Source: Paraniabella ginsengisoli (GTDB lineage: Bacteria > Bacteroidota > Bacteroidia > Chitinophagales > Chitinophagaceae). Taken from it: DNA of 64,000 nucleotides. A program made the position numbers and the translations under genes. The stretch spans positions 434,001-498,000 of the forward strand of contig NZ_JAKWBL010000001.1 of assembly GCF_022513635.1 (NCBI RefSeq), given 5' to 3'. The notes beneath the pieces were generated by a model. It had not been told where the DNA came from and ran no database searches. It saw only the letters and a program-made list of their open reading frames with translations. Positions 1-9,621 of this stretch are shown here, piece by piece; position 1 is the stretch's first letter, and each line of letters opens with the position of its first letter.

Positions 1-2
1 TT

Positions 3-362
3 AAGCAATTTGCTATTAAAGGTAATGTAGTTGATTTGGCTATTGCTGTAGTTATTGGTGGCGCATTTGGCAAAATAGTCACATCTTTAGTTGAGGATAT
101 TATTACACCAGCCATATTAACGCCAGCATTGGAAAAGGCTAATCTGAAAAATTTAAACGAACTGGTAATACCAGGCACAGCTATAAAATATGGTAATTTT
201 CTTTCTCAGGTGATCTCCTTTATTATTATTGCATTTGCTTTATTCGTTATTGTGAGAATGATAAATAGCATGAAAAAGAAGGAAGAGGCAACTCCCGCTG
301 CACCATCTTCTACCGATAAATTATTAATTGAGATAAGAGACGAGTTGAAAAATAAGCCTTAA
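3..362 (+). CDS. mscL: Large-conductance mechanosensitive channel MscL (5' partial)
   Basis: Inner-membrane channel that opens under membrane tension and releases solutes during hypo-osmotic shock. The frame is open from base 3, so the N-terminus lies before the window; an internal TTG at base 36 is not the real start. The visible protein opens with the MscL hallmark FAIKGNVVDLA in the first membrane helix, followed by GGAFGKIVTSLVEDI. A second hydrophobic helix (NFLSQVISFIIIAFALFVIV) is followed by a charged, Pro/Ala-rich C-terminal tail typical of the cytoplasmic bundle. A hairpin terminator follows. Identification is secure; only the first few residues are missing. Confidence 0.93.
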   Translation, partial: KQFAIKGNVVDLAIAVVIGGAFGKIVTSLVEDIITPAILTPALEKANLKNLNELVIPGTAIKYGNFLSQVISFIIIAFALFVIVRMINSMKKKEEATPAAPSSTDKLLIEIRDELKNKP

Positions 363-406
363 TATCTTTTCTGGCCGTCTTCTATAAAATTATGTACGTT
401 TGTATG

Positions 407-430
407 GTCCTGCTTTTGTGCAGGACTTTT
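407..430 (+). terminator. Intrinsic terminator after mscL
   Basis: Seven-base stem GTCCTGC / GCAGGAC with a 6-base loop, followed directly by a T run, 45 bases after the mscL stop codon. Confidence 0.8.
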
Positions 431-455
431 ATTTATTTAGAACAAAAATTAAATA

Positions 456-1250
456 GTGACAAATTCTACTTATCAGATCAAACTTTCCCAATTTGAAGGT
501 CCTTTTGATCTTTTACTTTTCTTTATAGAAAGGGATGAATTGGATATTTATAACATCCCGATCACTGAAATAACCAATGATTTTCTGGATTATATCCATA
601 ACCAGGACATCTTGAATATTGAACTTTCCAGCGAGTTCATTTTATTTGTTTCCACATTGATGCGCATCAAAGCCAAAATGCTTATTCCTCGTAAAGAAAT
701 AGATGCACAAGGAAATGAAATCGATCCTCGGGAAGAACTGGTAAGTAAAATATTGGAATATAAAAAATTCAAAGAAGCAGCAGCACAATTAGCCGAACAA
801 GAAGCATTGCGTATGCTCATGATCAAACGGGGCAATATTCAAAAAGAACTATCAACCGTTGGAGAAGAGGCAGGCGAAGGCACAGAGATACAGGCGCTGT
901 CGTTATTTAAATTGATGAAAGCCTTTGAGAAGGCCATGCTAAAATATAGTGACAGGATTAACAAACCTGTACATACTGTGGTGCAGTATAGCTACACCAT
1001 GGAAACCAGCCGTGGCCAGGTTGTTGAAATGGCTCAAAGAGAAAAGAATATTTCTTTTGAAAAATTATTTGAAATAGCAGAAAACCGGGTGCAGGCAATA
1101 TTTATGTTTTTGTCGGTATTAGAGCTGGTGCAACAAAGCTTTTTGAAGATCATGACCGGTGAGGGAAAAAATAATTTCCTTTTAGAATTTGTTGAACCCG
1201 AAGACAGGGATCCCGAAATTGAAGTAAGCAATGTTTCTTCTTTTGATTAA
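456..1250 (+). CDS. scpA: Segregation and condensation protein A (ScpA kleisin)
   Basis: Kleisin subunit that bridges the SMC heads and ScpB in the bacterial condensin used for chromosome segregation. The protein has 264 residues, normal for ScpA. It starts with the family signature FEGPFDLLLFFIERDELDIY near residues 14-33, then ITNDFLDYI, and ends with a winged-helix region containing VQAIFMFLSVLELVQQ. The start is GTG at 456; an in-frame stop lies just upstream and no ATG is available. scpB is not in the window. Confidence 0.93.
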   Translation: MTNSTYQIKLSQFEGPFDLLLFFIERDELDIYNIPITEITNDFLDYIHNQDILNIELSSEFILFVSTLMRIKAKMLIPRKEIDAQGNEIDPREELVSKILEYKKFKEAAAQLAEQEALRMLMIKRGNIQKELSTVGEEAGEGTEIQALSLFKLMKAFEKAMLKYSDRINKPVHTVVQYSYTMETSRGQVVEMAQREKNISFEKLFEIAENRVQAIFMFLSVLELVQQSFLKIMTGEGKNNFLLEFVEPEDRDPEIEVSNVSSFD

Positions 1251-1305
1251 AGGGATGATTTTTGTTTCTAAAACACTCTATTTCTAAACCTAAAAATAAA
1301 AATAA

Positions 1306-1719
1306 ATGAAACGTTTTGCAACAGCCAATTGGCAAGGCTCAGGTAAAGAGGGCAAAGGAACTAATTCAACACAATCAGGTGTTTTAGATAGAGCGCAATA
1401 TTCTTTTAAAACCCGTTTCGAAGATGGTAACCCAGGAACCAATCCTGAAGAATTGATTGCTGCTGCGCATGCGGGTTGTTTTACTATGAAGTTAAGTTTT
1501 GTATTGAACGAAGCAGGCTTTACCGCAGATAATATCGACACTAAGTGTACGATCGATTTTCAGGACGGAGCAATAGTTGAAAGCCACTTAGACGTAACAG
1601 CTACAATTCCGGATATTGATGATGCGAAATTCCAGGAGGCGGTGAAAAATGCGGAACAAAACTGTCCAATCAGTAAGTTGTTGAATACAAAAATCACTTC
1701 AACTGCTGCATTAGCGTAA
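1306..1719 (+). CDS. OsmC family peroxiredoxin
   Basis: Thiol peroxidase of the OsmC/Ohr superfamily, expected to reduce organic or inorganic hydroperoxides in the cytoplasm. At 137 residues it has the usual length. The two redox cysteines are visible: C58 in AAHAGCFTM and C120 in EQNCPISKLLN; a further C81 is present. The motif NPEELIAAAHAGCF is characteristic of OsmC rather than Ohr. It stands alone on the plus strand and ends at a bidirectional hairpin shared with the convergent porin gene. A second, more distant OsmC protein is encoded at 22004-22470. Confidence 0.92.
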   Translation: MKRFATANWQGSGKEGKGTNSTQSGVLDRAQYSFKTRFEDGNPGTNPEELIAAAHAGCFTMKLSFVLNEAGFTADNIDTKCTIDFQDGAIVESHLDVTATIPDIDDAKFQEAVKNAEQNCPISKLLNTKITSTAALA

Positions 1720-1742
1720 TAGATAATTAATCAAGCAATAAA

Positions 1743-1772
1743 AAAATCCCCATTCCAAAGAGTGGGGATTTT
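1743..1772. terminator. Bidirectional terminator between OsmC gene and porin gene
   Basis: Perfect 10-base stem AAAATCCCCA / TGGGGATTTT with a 10-base loop, placed between two convergent stop codons. The A and T tails let it work on both strands. Confidence 0.85.
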
Positions 1773-1793
1773 CATATATGAAAGTTTGATTGC

Positions 1794-3281
1794 TTAAATC
1801 TTGAAACCAAGCGTCAGCAGAATCCTCGAATTGTTACTTTTAATATTTGCTGGGTAAAAATCTGCTGTAGTTAAACGATAAGGGAATATCACATCTTTTT
1901 GGAAAGAATGTACATAACCCAGATCAATGAAGAAACCTTTATTCCTGTATCCTAAACCACCGGTAGCTTGAACCAACTCGCCTTTTTCACCCGCTAAGTT
2001 TTTATACGGATTACCATAATAAGCGCCACCAAAGCGTACTGCGAGCACATTAAACTTTAATTCAGTTCCTAAGCGGGCATTTATGGCACCTTTATAGGCA
2101 TCGTCAATTACATTGTTTAAGTCGCGGAAATATCCGTTGTTGGCCCCTTGATCATCAGAAGTTGTTCTGAAGTTTGATGCCATATAGTTCACGTATTCTA
2201 CATCGCCAGAAACAAACCCTTTTTGCGAGCTAACATCATTAACATTGCCAAATAAAACGGAAAAACTTCCCATTAACTTGTAAGGCGTGTTAAGGTTGTA
2301 GTCATAAACCAATTCGTTACTTGAAGCTTCTGCATCAAAATCATCTAGATTAGCACCGGCAGTTGCCACGTAGCTGTCGCTCATAGAATAGAAAGTAGGT
2401 GAGTGCGCTGCAAAACCCAATCTTAAATTTTCAGTAGCTTTAAAAACTACGCCAGCCTTAATATTAATACCAACTCCTTTTGTTACCAGATCATCGTCAA
2501 ACCAAGCTGCATCAAAGCCATTGTCATCTGTGGTCGGATCTTGTTCTGTGTACTGTCTGTTTTGTCCGTACCTAAGTATAGGCATACCGATAGAACCACC
2601 TAAAAATACTTTTTCGTTAAGATTAGCGGCACCTGCTATTGCAAATTCTGTAATGCCGCCATTGGTTGTTATTACCTGTTTTTGTTCAAGTCCACTTTCT
2701 ATGGCAAGATCAACAGCTGAAGATGAAAGATTGCCGTCTCCATCCTCTTCAATCCATCCCGCGTCTAACGCTAATCCCGATCCATAATCATTAAAACCAT
2801 TATTTGCCACAACATCTTCAATGAAATAATCTGCCATTGATGTGCGGCTTAATTGTCCACCTTTATTGGTAAAGGTCATGCGGTTGTTAAAATCTGCAAC
2901 TCTGTTTATGGCGATACCAAAGGCAGAACTTTTAAGAGAGCCCTGGCCATAATTGGGTTTGCCCAATACGAAACCAGTTGTACCTAAAAAGCCATTCGTT
3001 TTATTATCTTTTTCTGTAACACCAAGATAAGTAAGGTTATTATTAAACATATTGGCTCCGCCAGATATTACAAAATCGCCTGTCTTATAAAAGCCGATAT
3101 TAGCAGGATTCGAAAATAGTGGATATTTCTCCACCGATGGCCCCGTTGGCGTTACCAATAGCCTGCGAGCGTGCAGTACCTGATGACTGTAGCCAGGAAT
3201 ATCTCAAGGCGTCTTCAGGCGTTTGAGCCTGAGCAACACTATACGCAGCGATTAACGTTGCAGCCAGGAAAATTTTTTCAT
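1794..3281 (-). CDS. FadL/OmpP1-like outer membrane transport protein (interrupted frame)
   Basis: Predicted 14-stranded outer membrane porin of the OmpP1/FadL type, moving hydrophobic compounds across the outer membrane; the substrate is unknown. The uninterrupted part covers 1794-3158 (454 residues) and ends in GFKI with a terminal aromatic-rich strand. Upstream translation restores the start: ATG at 3281, a signal peptide (FLAATLIAAYSVAQAQ), then TPEDALRYSWLQSSGTARSQ, AIGNANGAIGG and SNPANIGFYKTGDF, the classic N-terminal plug region of this family. Two single-base breaks are needed, one in the A run at the start codon (about 3275) and one near 3120-3130. The family call is good; the exact substrate class is inference. 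Confidence 0.75.
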
Positions 3282-3333
3282 TTTATAAAATGGATTAAGG
3301 GTTAAATTCTATTTCATTTTTAGCATTCACTAG

Positions 3334-4368
3334 TTAAAACCTTCTGCCGCTGCTGCCGCCACCGCCACTACGACTGCCGCCACCGCCGCCGCCATAAGAA
3401 CCACCACTACTTCTGGAAGGAGATGATGCAGGTGGGGAATAAGACCTGCTTTCTGTTCTTGGCGAAGAATAATTGTCGCTTCTGTTGTTATTGCTATACG
3501 TCTCGTTGGATCTATATGAACGGTTATAACTTCCATTATTAGAATAACGACCGGAACTTCTTGAGCTATAACCAGAATTGCGGGTGTCGGTATTTACACT
3601 TGCATTATTACGAACGCCATAAGTACTTCTGTAAGTTACACCTGAATTATTTCTATAACCCGGAGTGGTGCCACGTCCTCTGCTAGCTGCCGTACCCGTA
3701 CCTACGTTTCCTCTGCCATAGCTGCCGAGATTGCTTCTTCTGGGTCCGTAATCTACATTTCTTCCAATAACACCACCGCCGTACCAGCCTCCACCGTACC
3801 AACCGCCACCATACCAGCCGTTATACCACGGGTCGTACCAACCACCCCATCCACCAAAACCGCCACCATACCATCCGCCCCATCCGGCGTACCAGCCACC
3901 ACCATACCAGGGGCTATTCCAACCCCAGCCTAAACCGCCGCCCCAGCCACCATACCATCCCGTGTACCATGGATTATACCACATATTCCAATAACTAACA
4001 GGGCTCCATGGGTTATTCCAATACCACGGATCGTTCCAATAAGACCAGTTGTTATAATAGCTAAAGTTGTACCTGTCGCCATAGTAATACCAATTATCAA
4101 GTTCGCTCCAGCGATCCCGGTTACGCACTTTCATACGCAGGTAGCGATCGTCATAGTCTTCATATTCCTCATCATCGTCATCGTAACTGCGATAGCGCTT
4201 TTCATCTGTTTTTTGAATCTTGGCATATTCTTCCTGCGTGGGCGCGGGTGAACTGTACACGTCATCCGGTGTCTGCCCCGTTTTATAGGCGGTAGAACAG
4301 CTTGCAAAAGCGATCATAACGCCTAAAAGGAACAGTAGGGTTGTGGATTTTATCTTCATTTTGGCCAT
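3334..4368 (-). CDS. Trp/Tyr/Gly-rich lipoprotein of unknown function
   Basis: No function recognised. The 344-residue protein has a lipoprotein signal (LLFLLGVMIAFASC, lipobox FASC), so it should be anchored in the outer or inner membrane. Residues about 60-80 form an acidic Asp/Glu/Tyr patch. Residues about 90-205 are extreme low complexity built from Trp, Tyr, Gly, Asn and Pro in repeats such as NPWYTGWYGGW and GGWYGGGW. The C-terminal 130 residues are Ser/Asn/Arg/Gly-rich and end in a Gly-Ser tail closing with GRRF. The composition suggests a disordered, aromatic-sticker surface protein. It lies between the porin and proS and points away from proS. Confidence 0.75.
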   Translation of the reverse strand: MAKMKIKSTTLLFLLGVMIAFASCSTAYKTGQTPDDVYSSPAPTQEEYAKIQKTDEKRYRSYDDDDEEYEDYDDRYLRMKVRNRDRWSELDNWYYYGDRYNFSYYNNWSYWNDPWYWNNPWSPVSYWNMWYNPWYTGWYGGWGGGLGWGWNSPWYGGGWYAGWGGWYGGGFGGWGGWYDPWYNGWYGGGWYGGGWYGGGVIGRNVDYGPRRSNLGSYGRGNVGTGTAASRGRGTTPGYRNNSGVTYRSTYGVRNNASVNTDTRNSGYSSRSSGRYSNNGSYNRSYRSNETYSNNNRSDNYSSPRTESRSYSPPASSPSRSSGGSYGGGGGGSRSGGGGSSGRRF

Positions 4369-4594
4369 TTATATATTTAATAATTGTTTTAATTAGGCTT
4401 AAAATTTACATTTGCGATCCTTTAGTCAGCAAGTTGTAAAAATAATACATATTCCTATATCACTTGTGACGTAAGAATGTTATAAAAGGATGCACAAATT
4501 GCTGTTAATTCACAACATATTTTGTTAAAAAAGGTTGGTAAGTATTATTTATATGTAGAAGCAATGAAGTGCATTAGAAATACGTAAAAAATAG

Positions 4595-6105
<1,511 letters not shown>

Positions 6106-6125
6106 AGATTGGAGAATTGATTAAA

Positions 6126-6164
6126 AAAAAGTCCGAAAAGATTTCAAACCTTTTCGGACTTTTT
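6126..6164. terminator. Bidirectional terminator between proS and DUF3108 gene
   Basis: Stem GTCCGAAAAG / CTTTTCGGAC extended by A5/T5 on the outside, with a 9-base loop, between two convergent genes. Confidence 0.9.
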
Positions 6165-6185
6165 AGCGATAGATATTAGTATTCT

Positions 6186-7010
6186 TTAGTACTTCTTAAT
6201 AAGTGAAGTCATTGGACTGCGGAGGTTTTGGAAACTTGTCATGTCGATACGAACCTTGCCTACAATGATCGGGCTTTCAATACGTATAGGTACTCTATTT
6301 GCATCGTCAGTAACCCAAACTGTCATTTGATCATCACCAGAGAAAATGGTTCCTTTTATTGTTGTAGGTCTTATTTTAATGGCTTTGAATTTACCATATT
6401 TGGTGCTTATGGTTTCTTTGCCTAAATATCTTACGTATAGATCATGATTTTCATTATCTAAAAAAATCTTTATACCTATTCTATCTCCAACTTTCAATTT
6501 ATTGTAATCAATGTTTCTGGCCCAAAAAACAGCACTTACCACATCATGCGCACACGCTGGAATTTTATAAACACCATTGCTGATAGCTGTATTCGCTGCT
6601 CTGTTAAAGCCTACATTCTGATATTTTTTATAACCGCCTTCATTTACATCGCGTACAAACTTAAGTGGTAGCAAAGTTTCAACATCCATATAAGTTTCAT
6701 AAACATCTTTGGCTTTATAAGCCCATTCATAGGAAGGAAGTGTATGCCCTTCGCCAACTACATGGTAAACAGATTTGCCGTTCAGCTTTTCAAGCGTAGT
6801 TGTAAAAGATCCCGCGCCTGCGGTCACATTGATGAGTTTCGCTGCTGTATAATAAACAACAAATCCCACTTTTTCTCCTGCCTTGAACGCAGTATTATCG
6901 ATCCCACATTTTTGTATTATATCGTCAGTTTCTGTGGTAACAGGAATTTTTGTATTGGCCATCGCGGCAATCGAAAAAATAGCTAAAACTGATAATCTAA
7001 GTGCTTTCAT
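6186..7010 (-). CDS. DUF3108 domain protein, exported
   Basis: Secreted or periplasmic protein of 274 residues with a short hydrophobic leader (LSVLAIFSIAAMA) and a full-length DUF3108 fold. The family signature is spread over FKAGEKVGFVVYY near residue 43, LPSYEWAYKAKDVYETYMD, the mid-protein block VVSAVFWARNIDYNKLKVGD and the C-terminal half MTVWVTDDANRVPIRIES. DUF3108 proteins are periplasmic beta-rich proteins of unclear function. The gene is alone between proS and the flippase-like gene on the same strand, about 100 bases downstream of the latter. Family assignment is firm; function is unknown. Confidence 0.85.
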   Translation of the reverse strand: MKALRLSVLAIFSIAAMANTKIPVTTETDDIIQKCGIDNTAFKAGEKVGFVVYYTAAKLINVTAGAGSFTTTLEKLNGKSVYHVVGEGHTLPSYEWAYKAKDVYETYMDVETLLPLKFVRDVNEGGYKKYQNVGFNRAANTAISNGVYKIPACAHDVVSAVFWARNIDYNKLKVGDRIGIKIFLDNENHDLYVRYLGKETISTKYGKFKAIKIRPTTIKGTIFSGDDQMTVWVTDDANRVPIRIESPIIVGKVRIDMTSFQNLRSPMTSLIKKY

Positions 7011-7116
7011 TCTTGCATTTTTAGTTTTCCTTTAGCGAATTTTAGTGTGTTAAAAGAAACGCTTTGGAAGGTTTTTCAGCGATACGATCATTCATACGCC
7101 GGTTCATGTTTGTTTT

Positions 7117-8130
7117 TTAAAATATATTTTTTATTCCCAATATTAGCAAACTACCAATTAAAGCAGGAAATACCAGGTTTATTAACCATATAGCTAATGA
7201 AGTTAAGCTGACACCCAGGTGGTTAACTGTAAACAGTCCCATAAGTTGAATGCTTAGCTCGTTCTTCAAGCCTAAATCTGTGAAAAGAGCGATTGTTGGT
7301 ATGATAGCCATTACTAAAAACATTACACTTATTCCCATCCAGCTCTGCACTGGCGTGACATTTACCTCAAATAACTCAAATAGCAGGAAATACTGCAAGC
7401 TAAAAACCAAAAAACGTACTACTGACAAAGACAAAAACTTTACCAATAAAGTTGCACTCACATGTTCTACCGCCTCAATGGCCCACGAGAACTTACTGAT
7501 TTGCGGCAATTTATCAATAATTTTTACCAACCATGGTAATCGGAAGTAAAATAACAACAATATAATAACTATAATGACAGAGACCCAAAGAAATGCATTG
7601 GCAAAAGCATAGCTTACAATGCCTGCTGCGATCAGGTCATTTTTTAAAAGAAACAAAGCCACAACTCCCATCAAAAAAGTTACGATCAACTGACTCATGT
7701 TGGCAACGATAGTGAGCGAGATCGCTTTTATCCTGTTTCCTTCGCTCATGTATAATACCCGGCCTACATACTCGCCAATTGAATTTGGAGTACTGATTGA
7801 GAATGAAATGCCTGAAAAAATAGCCTTGAAAGCCCTTACAAAGCTTATTTGCTGAATTCGTTTTACCGCCAGCATCCATTTGTAAGCTTCCAGGCTCCAA
7901 TTTACAAGCATTAAAAATATCGTAGCAATCAAATAAAAAATATTGTAACTGGCAAGCGATGATTTGATGCTGGAAAGCGACTCTTCAAGCCCCGCCTGAC
8001 TGCTAATTTGCTTGTAAATAGACCAGGCCAGCCATATAAACAAAAGCGGTCCTAAAAAATAATTGATGAATATTTTAATATTTTTGTTCACCTTCACCTT
8101 GAGCGTAAAAATAGTATCTGTTTGCAACAA
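7117..8130 (-). CDS. Flippase-like membrane protein (lysylphosphatidylglycerol synthase TM domain family)
   Basis: Integral inner-membrane protein of about 330 residues with roughly eight hydrophobic helices. The conserved stretch FSGISFSISTPNSIGEYVGR near residue 105 matches the UPF0104/LPG-synthase transmembrane domain, a family thought to flip lipids or lipid-linked intermediates. The longest frame opens with TTG at 8130; GTG codons a few residues downstream (just before NKNIKIFINYF) are equally plausible starts. The 5' end faces and may overlap the start of ruvC on the other strand. The substrate is not identifiable from sequence. Confidence 0.8.
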   Translation of the reverse strand: MLQTDTIFTLKVKVNKNIKIFINYFLGPLLFIWLAWSIYKQISSQAGLEESLSSIKSSLASYNIFYLIATIFLMLVNWSLEAYKWMLAVKRIQQISFVRAFKAIFSGISFSISTPNSIGEYVGRVLYMSEGNRIKAISLTIVANMSQLIVTFLMGVVALFLLKNDLIAAGIVSYAFANAFLWVSVIIVIILLLFYFRLPWLVKIIDKLPQISKFSWAIEAVEHVSATLLVKFLSLSVVRFLVFSLQYFLLFELFEVNVTPVQSWMGISVMFLVMAIIPTIALFTDLGLKNELSIQLMGLFTVNHLGVSLTSLAIWLINLVFPALIGSLLILGIKNIF

Positions 8131-8671
8131 TCTTCCAAAATAATATTAGGCATCGACCCCGGCACCATCATTATGGGCTACGGCATCATTTTGTGTAATC
8201 AGCAAAAAGTGCAATTGCTTGAGATGCATGCCTAAAATTGCCTGCTAAAAAAGCAATTACGAAAGGCTTAACCTGATACATCAAAAAGTGACGGAACTGA
8301 TTTCTTTGTATAAACCGACAGAATTTGCTATCGAAGCTCCATTCTTTGGGAAAAATGTGCAAAGTATGCTTAAGCTGGGAAGAGCGCAGGGAGTTGCCAT
8401 TGCCGCTGCAATGCACCATAATCTGCCAATCACTGAATATTCTCCTAAAAAAGTGAAGCTGGCCGTAACCGGAAATGGGAATGCCGATAAAGAGCAGGTT
8501 TGGAAAATGTTGCAACAAACAATGAACCTTACAGAGTTACCTCAATATTTTGATGCGACCGATGCTTTGGCTGTGGCCATCTGTCATCATTACCAGTTAC
8601 AATCACCCATTCCTTCAGCTGGCAGCCTGAAGGGATGGGCAGATTTCATTAAAAAAATCCGGAGCGGGTGA
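8122..8671 (+). CDS. ruvC: Crossover junction endodeoxyribonuclease RuvC (interrupted frame)
   Basis: Holliday-junction resolvase that works with RuvAB in recombination. The N-terminus reads ILGIDPGTIIMGYG with the first catalytic Asp, followed by YERLNLIHQKVTELI, AIEAPFFGKNVQSMLKLGRA (catalytic Glu), TEYSPKKVK and FDATDALAVAICHH (C-terminal Asp). Two single-base losses are needed: one in CC near 8231 and one in the A run 8247-8252. The only start available in frame is TTG at 8122 (LQQSSKIILG); no ATG is near. The clear residues from 8288 onward make the identification secure. Confidence 0.88.
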
Positions 8672-8808
8672 AGTGAGGGGAGCAGGTTTCAGGTTCACAA
8701 GTTTCTGGATGTACATCAAACATTGTACACCGTACATTTCCTGTTAATCTTAAAATCTCATAAATTCAGGTTCAGACAAGCCCAAAAATCAGTAAATTGC
8801 ATGTATAA
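8672..8808. repeat. Intergenic spacer with short interspersed repeat
   Basis: A non-coding stretch containing TTCAGGTTC and the phrase CCTGTTAATCTTAAAATC, which recurs in altered form about 800 bases on (9543-9570, CCTGCTAATCTTAAAAATCC) and again ends near a TTCAGG-like word. Two diverged copies of one interspersed spacer motif is the simplest reading. Confidence 0.5.
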
Positions 8809-9026
8809 ATGGATGAAGAAAAAAATATAGTATTTCTGATGAAGACGATATGCTTTCTGTAGTAAATGAGCCGCAAGATGTTTTCTTTGAAAAAGCCGAA
8901 GATGATTTGTTGCGCGCAGCCTTGGAGCGCAGTTACAAAGAGCGTTTTCTTGTAATGACATGCCTAATGAAAAGAAATATCATGTTTAAAAATGCTAAAA
9001 TTACTTATAAGCCATACAAGCAATAA
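8809..9026 (+). CDS. Small acidic protein upstream of nucleotidyltransferase (interrupted frame)
   Basis: No family recognised. Translation gives MDEEK, then after one missing base in the A run near 8819-8825, SISDEDDMLSVVNEPQ, VFFEKAEDDLLRAALERS and a basic C-terminus ending KITYKPYKQ. A shorter version could start at the ATG at 8850. The stop lies 12 bases before the nucleotidyltransferase start, so the two are probably co-transcribed. An acidic N-terminus with a helical, basic end next to a minimal nucleotidyltransferase resembles two-gene toxin-antitoxin layouts, but that is inference from position only. Confidence 0.45.
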
Positions 9027-9038
9027 CTAACCTAATGT

Positions 9039-9551
9039 ATGGATATATTCGATACTGAATTATTAGAGTTTTGGAATTGCCTTAACAAAAGAAAGGTGAA
9101 GTACATTATGGTTGGCGGTGTTGCTACAAACCTTAATGGTTATCAACGCTCAACCGAAGATGTCGATGTCTGGCTAAAGGATACAAAAGCAAATCGAGAA
9201 AATTTTCGCAAAGCGTTTGAAGATTATACCGGTGAAAACTATGCAATGATCAATAACATGCAAATTGTACCGGGCTGGACTTATTTTTATCTGAACAATG
9301 GCTATCGGCTTGATCTTTTGACAGAAATGAAAGGACTGGAAGGTTTTTCGTTTGAGAAATGCCTGGAATTGGCTGGGGTTGCTGATATTGATGGAGTAGA
9401 GATACCTTTTTTACATATAAATCATTTACTCGCCAATAAAAGAGCGGTCAACAGGCCGAAAGACCAAATTGATGTGATCTATTTAGAAAAAATAAAAAAA
9501 TACAGGAAGAAGATTAGTTTAAAGACGACAAGGTTGAAAGGTTCCTGCTAA
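9039..9551 (+). CDS. Nucleotidyltransferase-fold protein (DUF6036/AbiEii-like)
   Basis: Small (170-residue) protein with a minimal DNA polymerase-beta nucleotidyltransferase core: VKYIMVGGVATNLNGY near residues 20-35, then STEDVDVWLKD, where the D-V-D pair would bind metal, and YRLDLLTEMKGLEGF supplying the third acidic residue. The C-terminal helices end in a Lys-rich tail. Relatives are often antitoxin or toxin halves of AbiE-like and MNT-type systems. It directly follows a small acidic ORF. The acceptor of any transferred nucleotide is unknown. Confidence 0.7.
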   Translation: MDIFDTELLEFWNCLNKRKVKYIMVGGVATNLNGYQRSTEDVDVWLKDTKANRENFRKAFEDYTGENYAMINNMQIVPGWTYFYLNNGYRLDLLTEMKGLEGFSFEKCLELAGVADIDGVEIPFLHINHLLANKRAVNRPKDQIDVIYLEKIKKYRKKISLKTTRLKGSC

Positions 9552-9597
9552 TCTTAAAAATCCTACAAATCCAGGTACAACTTTCCCTAACTCCCCT

Positions 9598-9605
9598 TAT
9601 CTTTG
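9598..9605 (+). promoter_or_regulatory. Candidate promoter -7 element of the atp operon
   Basis: TATCTTTG matches the Bacteroidota -7 consensus TAnnTTTG and lies 17 bases before the atpB start. A clean -33 TTTG at standard spacing is not seen, so this is tentative. Confidence 0.45.
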
Positions 9606-9621
9606 CGCCAAATTTCACTGA

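Noticed and set aside
3330-3536. Minus-strand frame rich in Val and Ala within the Trp/Tyr-rich gene
   Set aside because: It is the alternative frame of the Gly/Ser tail; the lipoprotein frame has a signal peptide and full length.
7250-7549. Plus-strand 99-residue frame inside the flippase gene
   Set aside because: Shadow of a hydrophobic gene on the other strand; Thr/Asn/Lys-rich with no conserved motif.
8758-8961. Minus-strand 67-residue frame opposite the small acidic gene
   Set aside because: No similarity or start context; the plus-strand frame is adjacent to and in the same direction as the nucleotidyltransferase.
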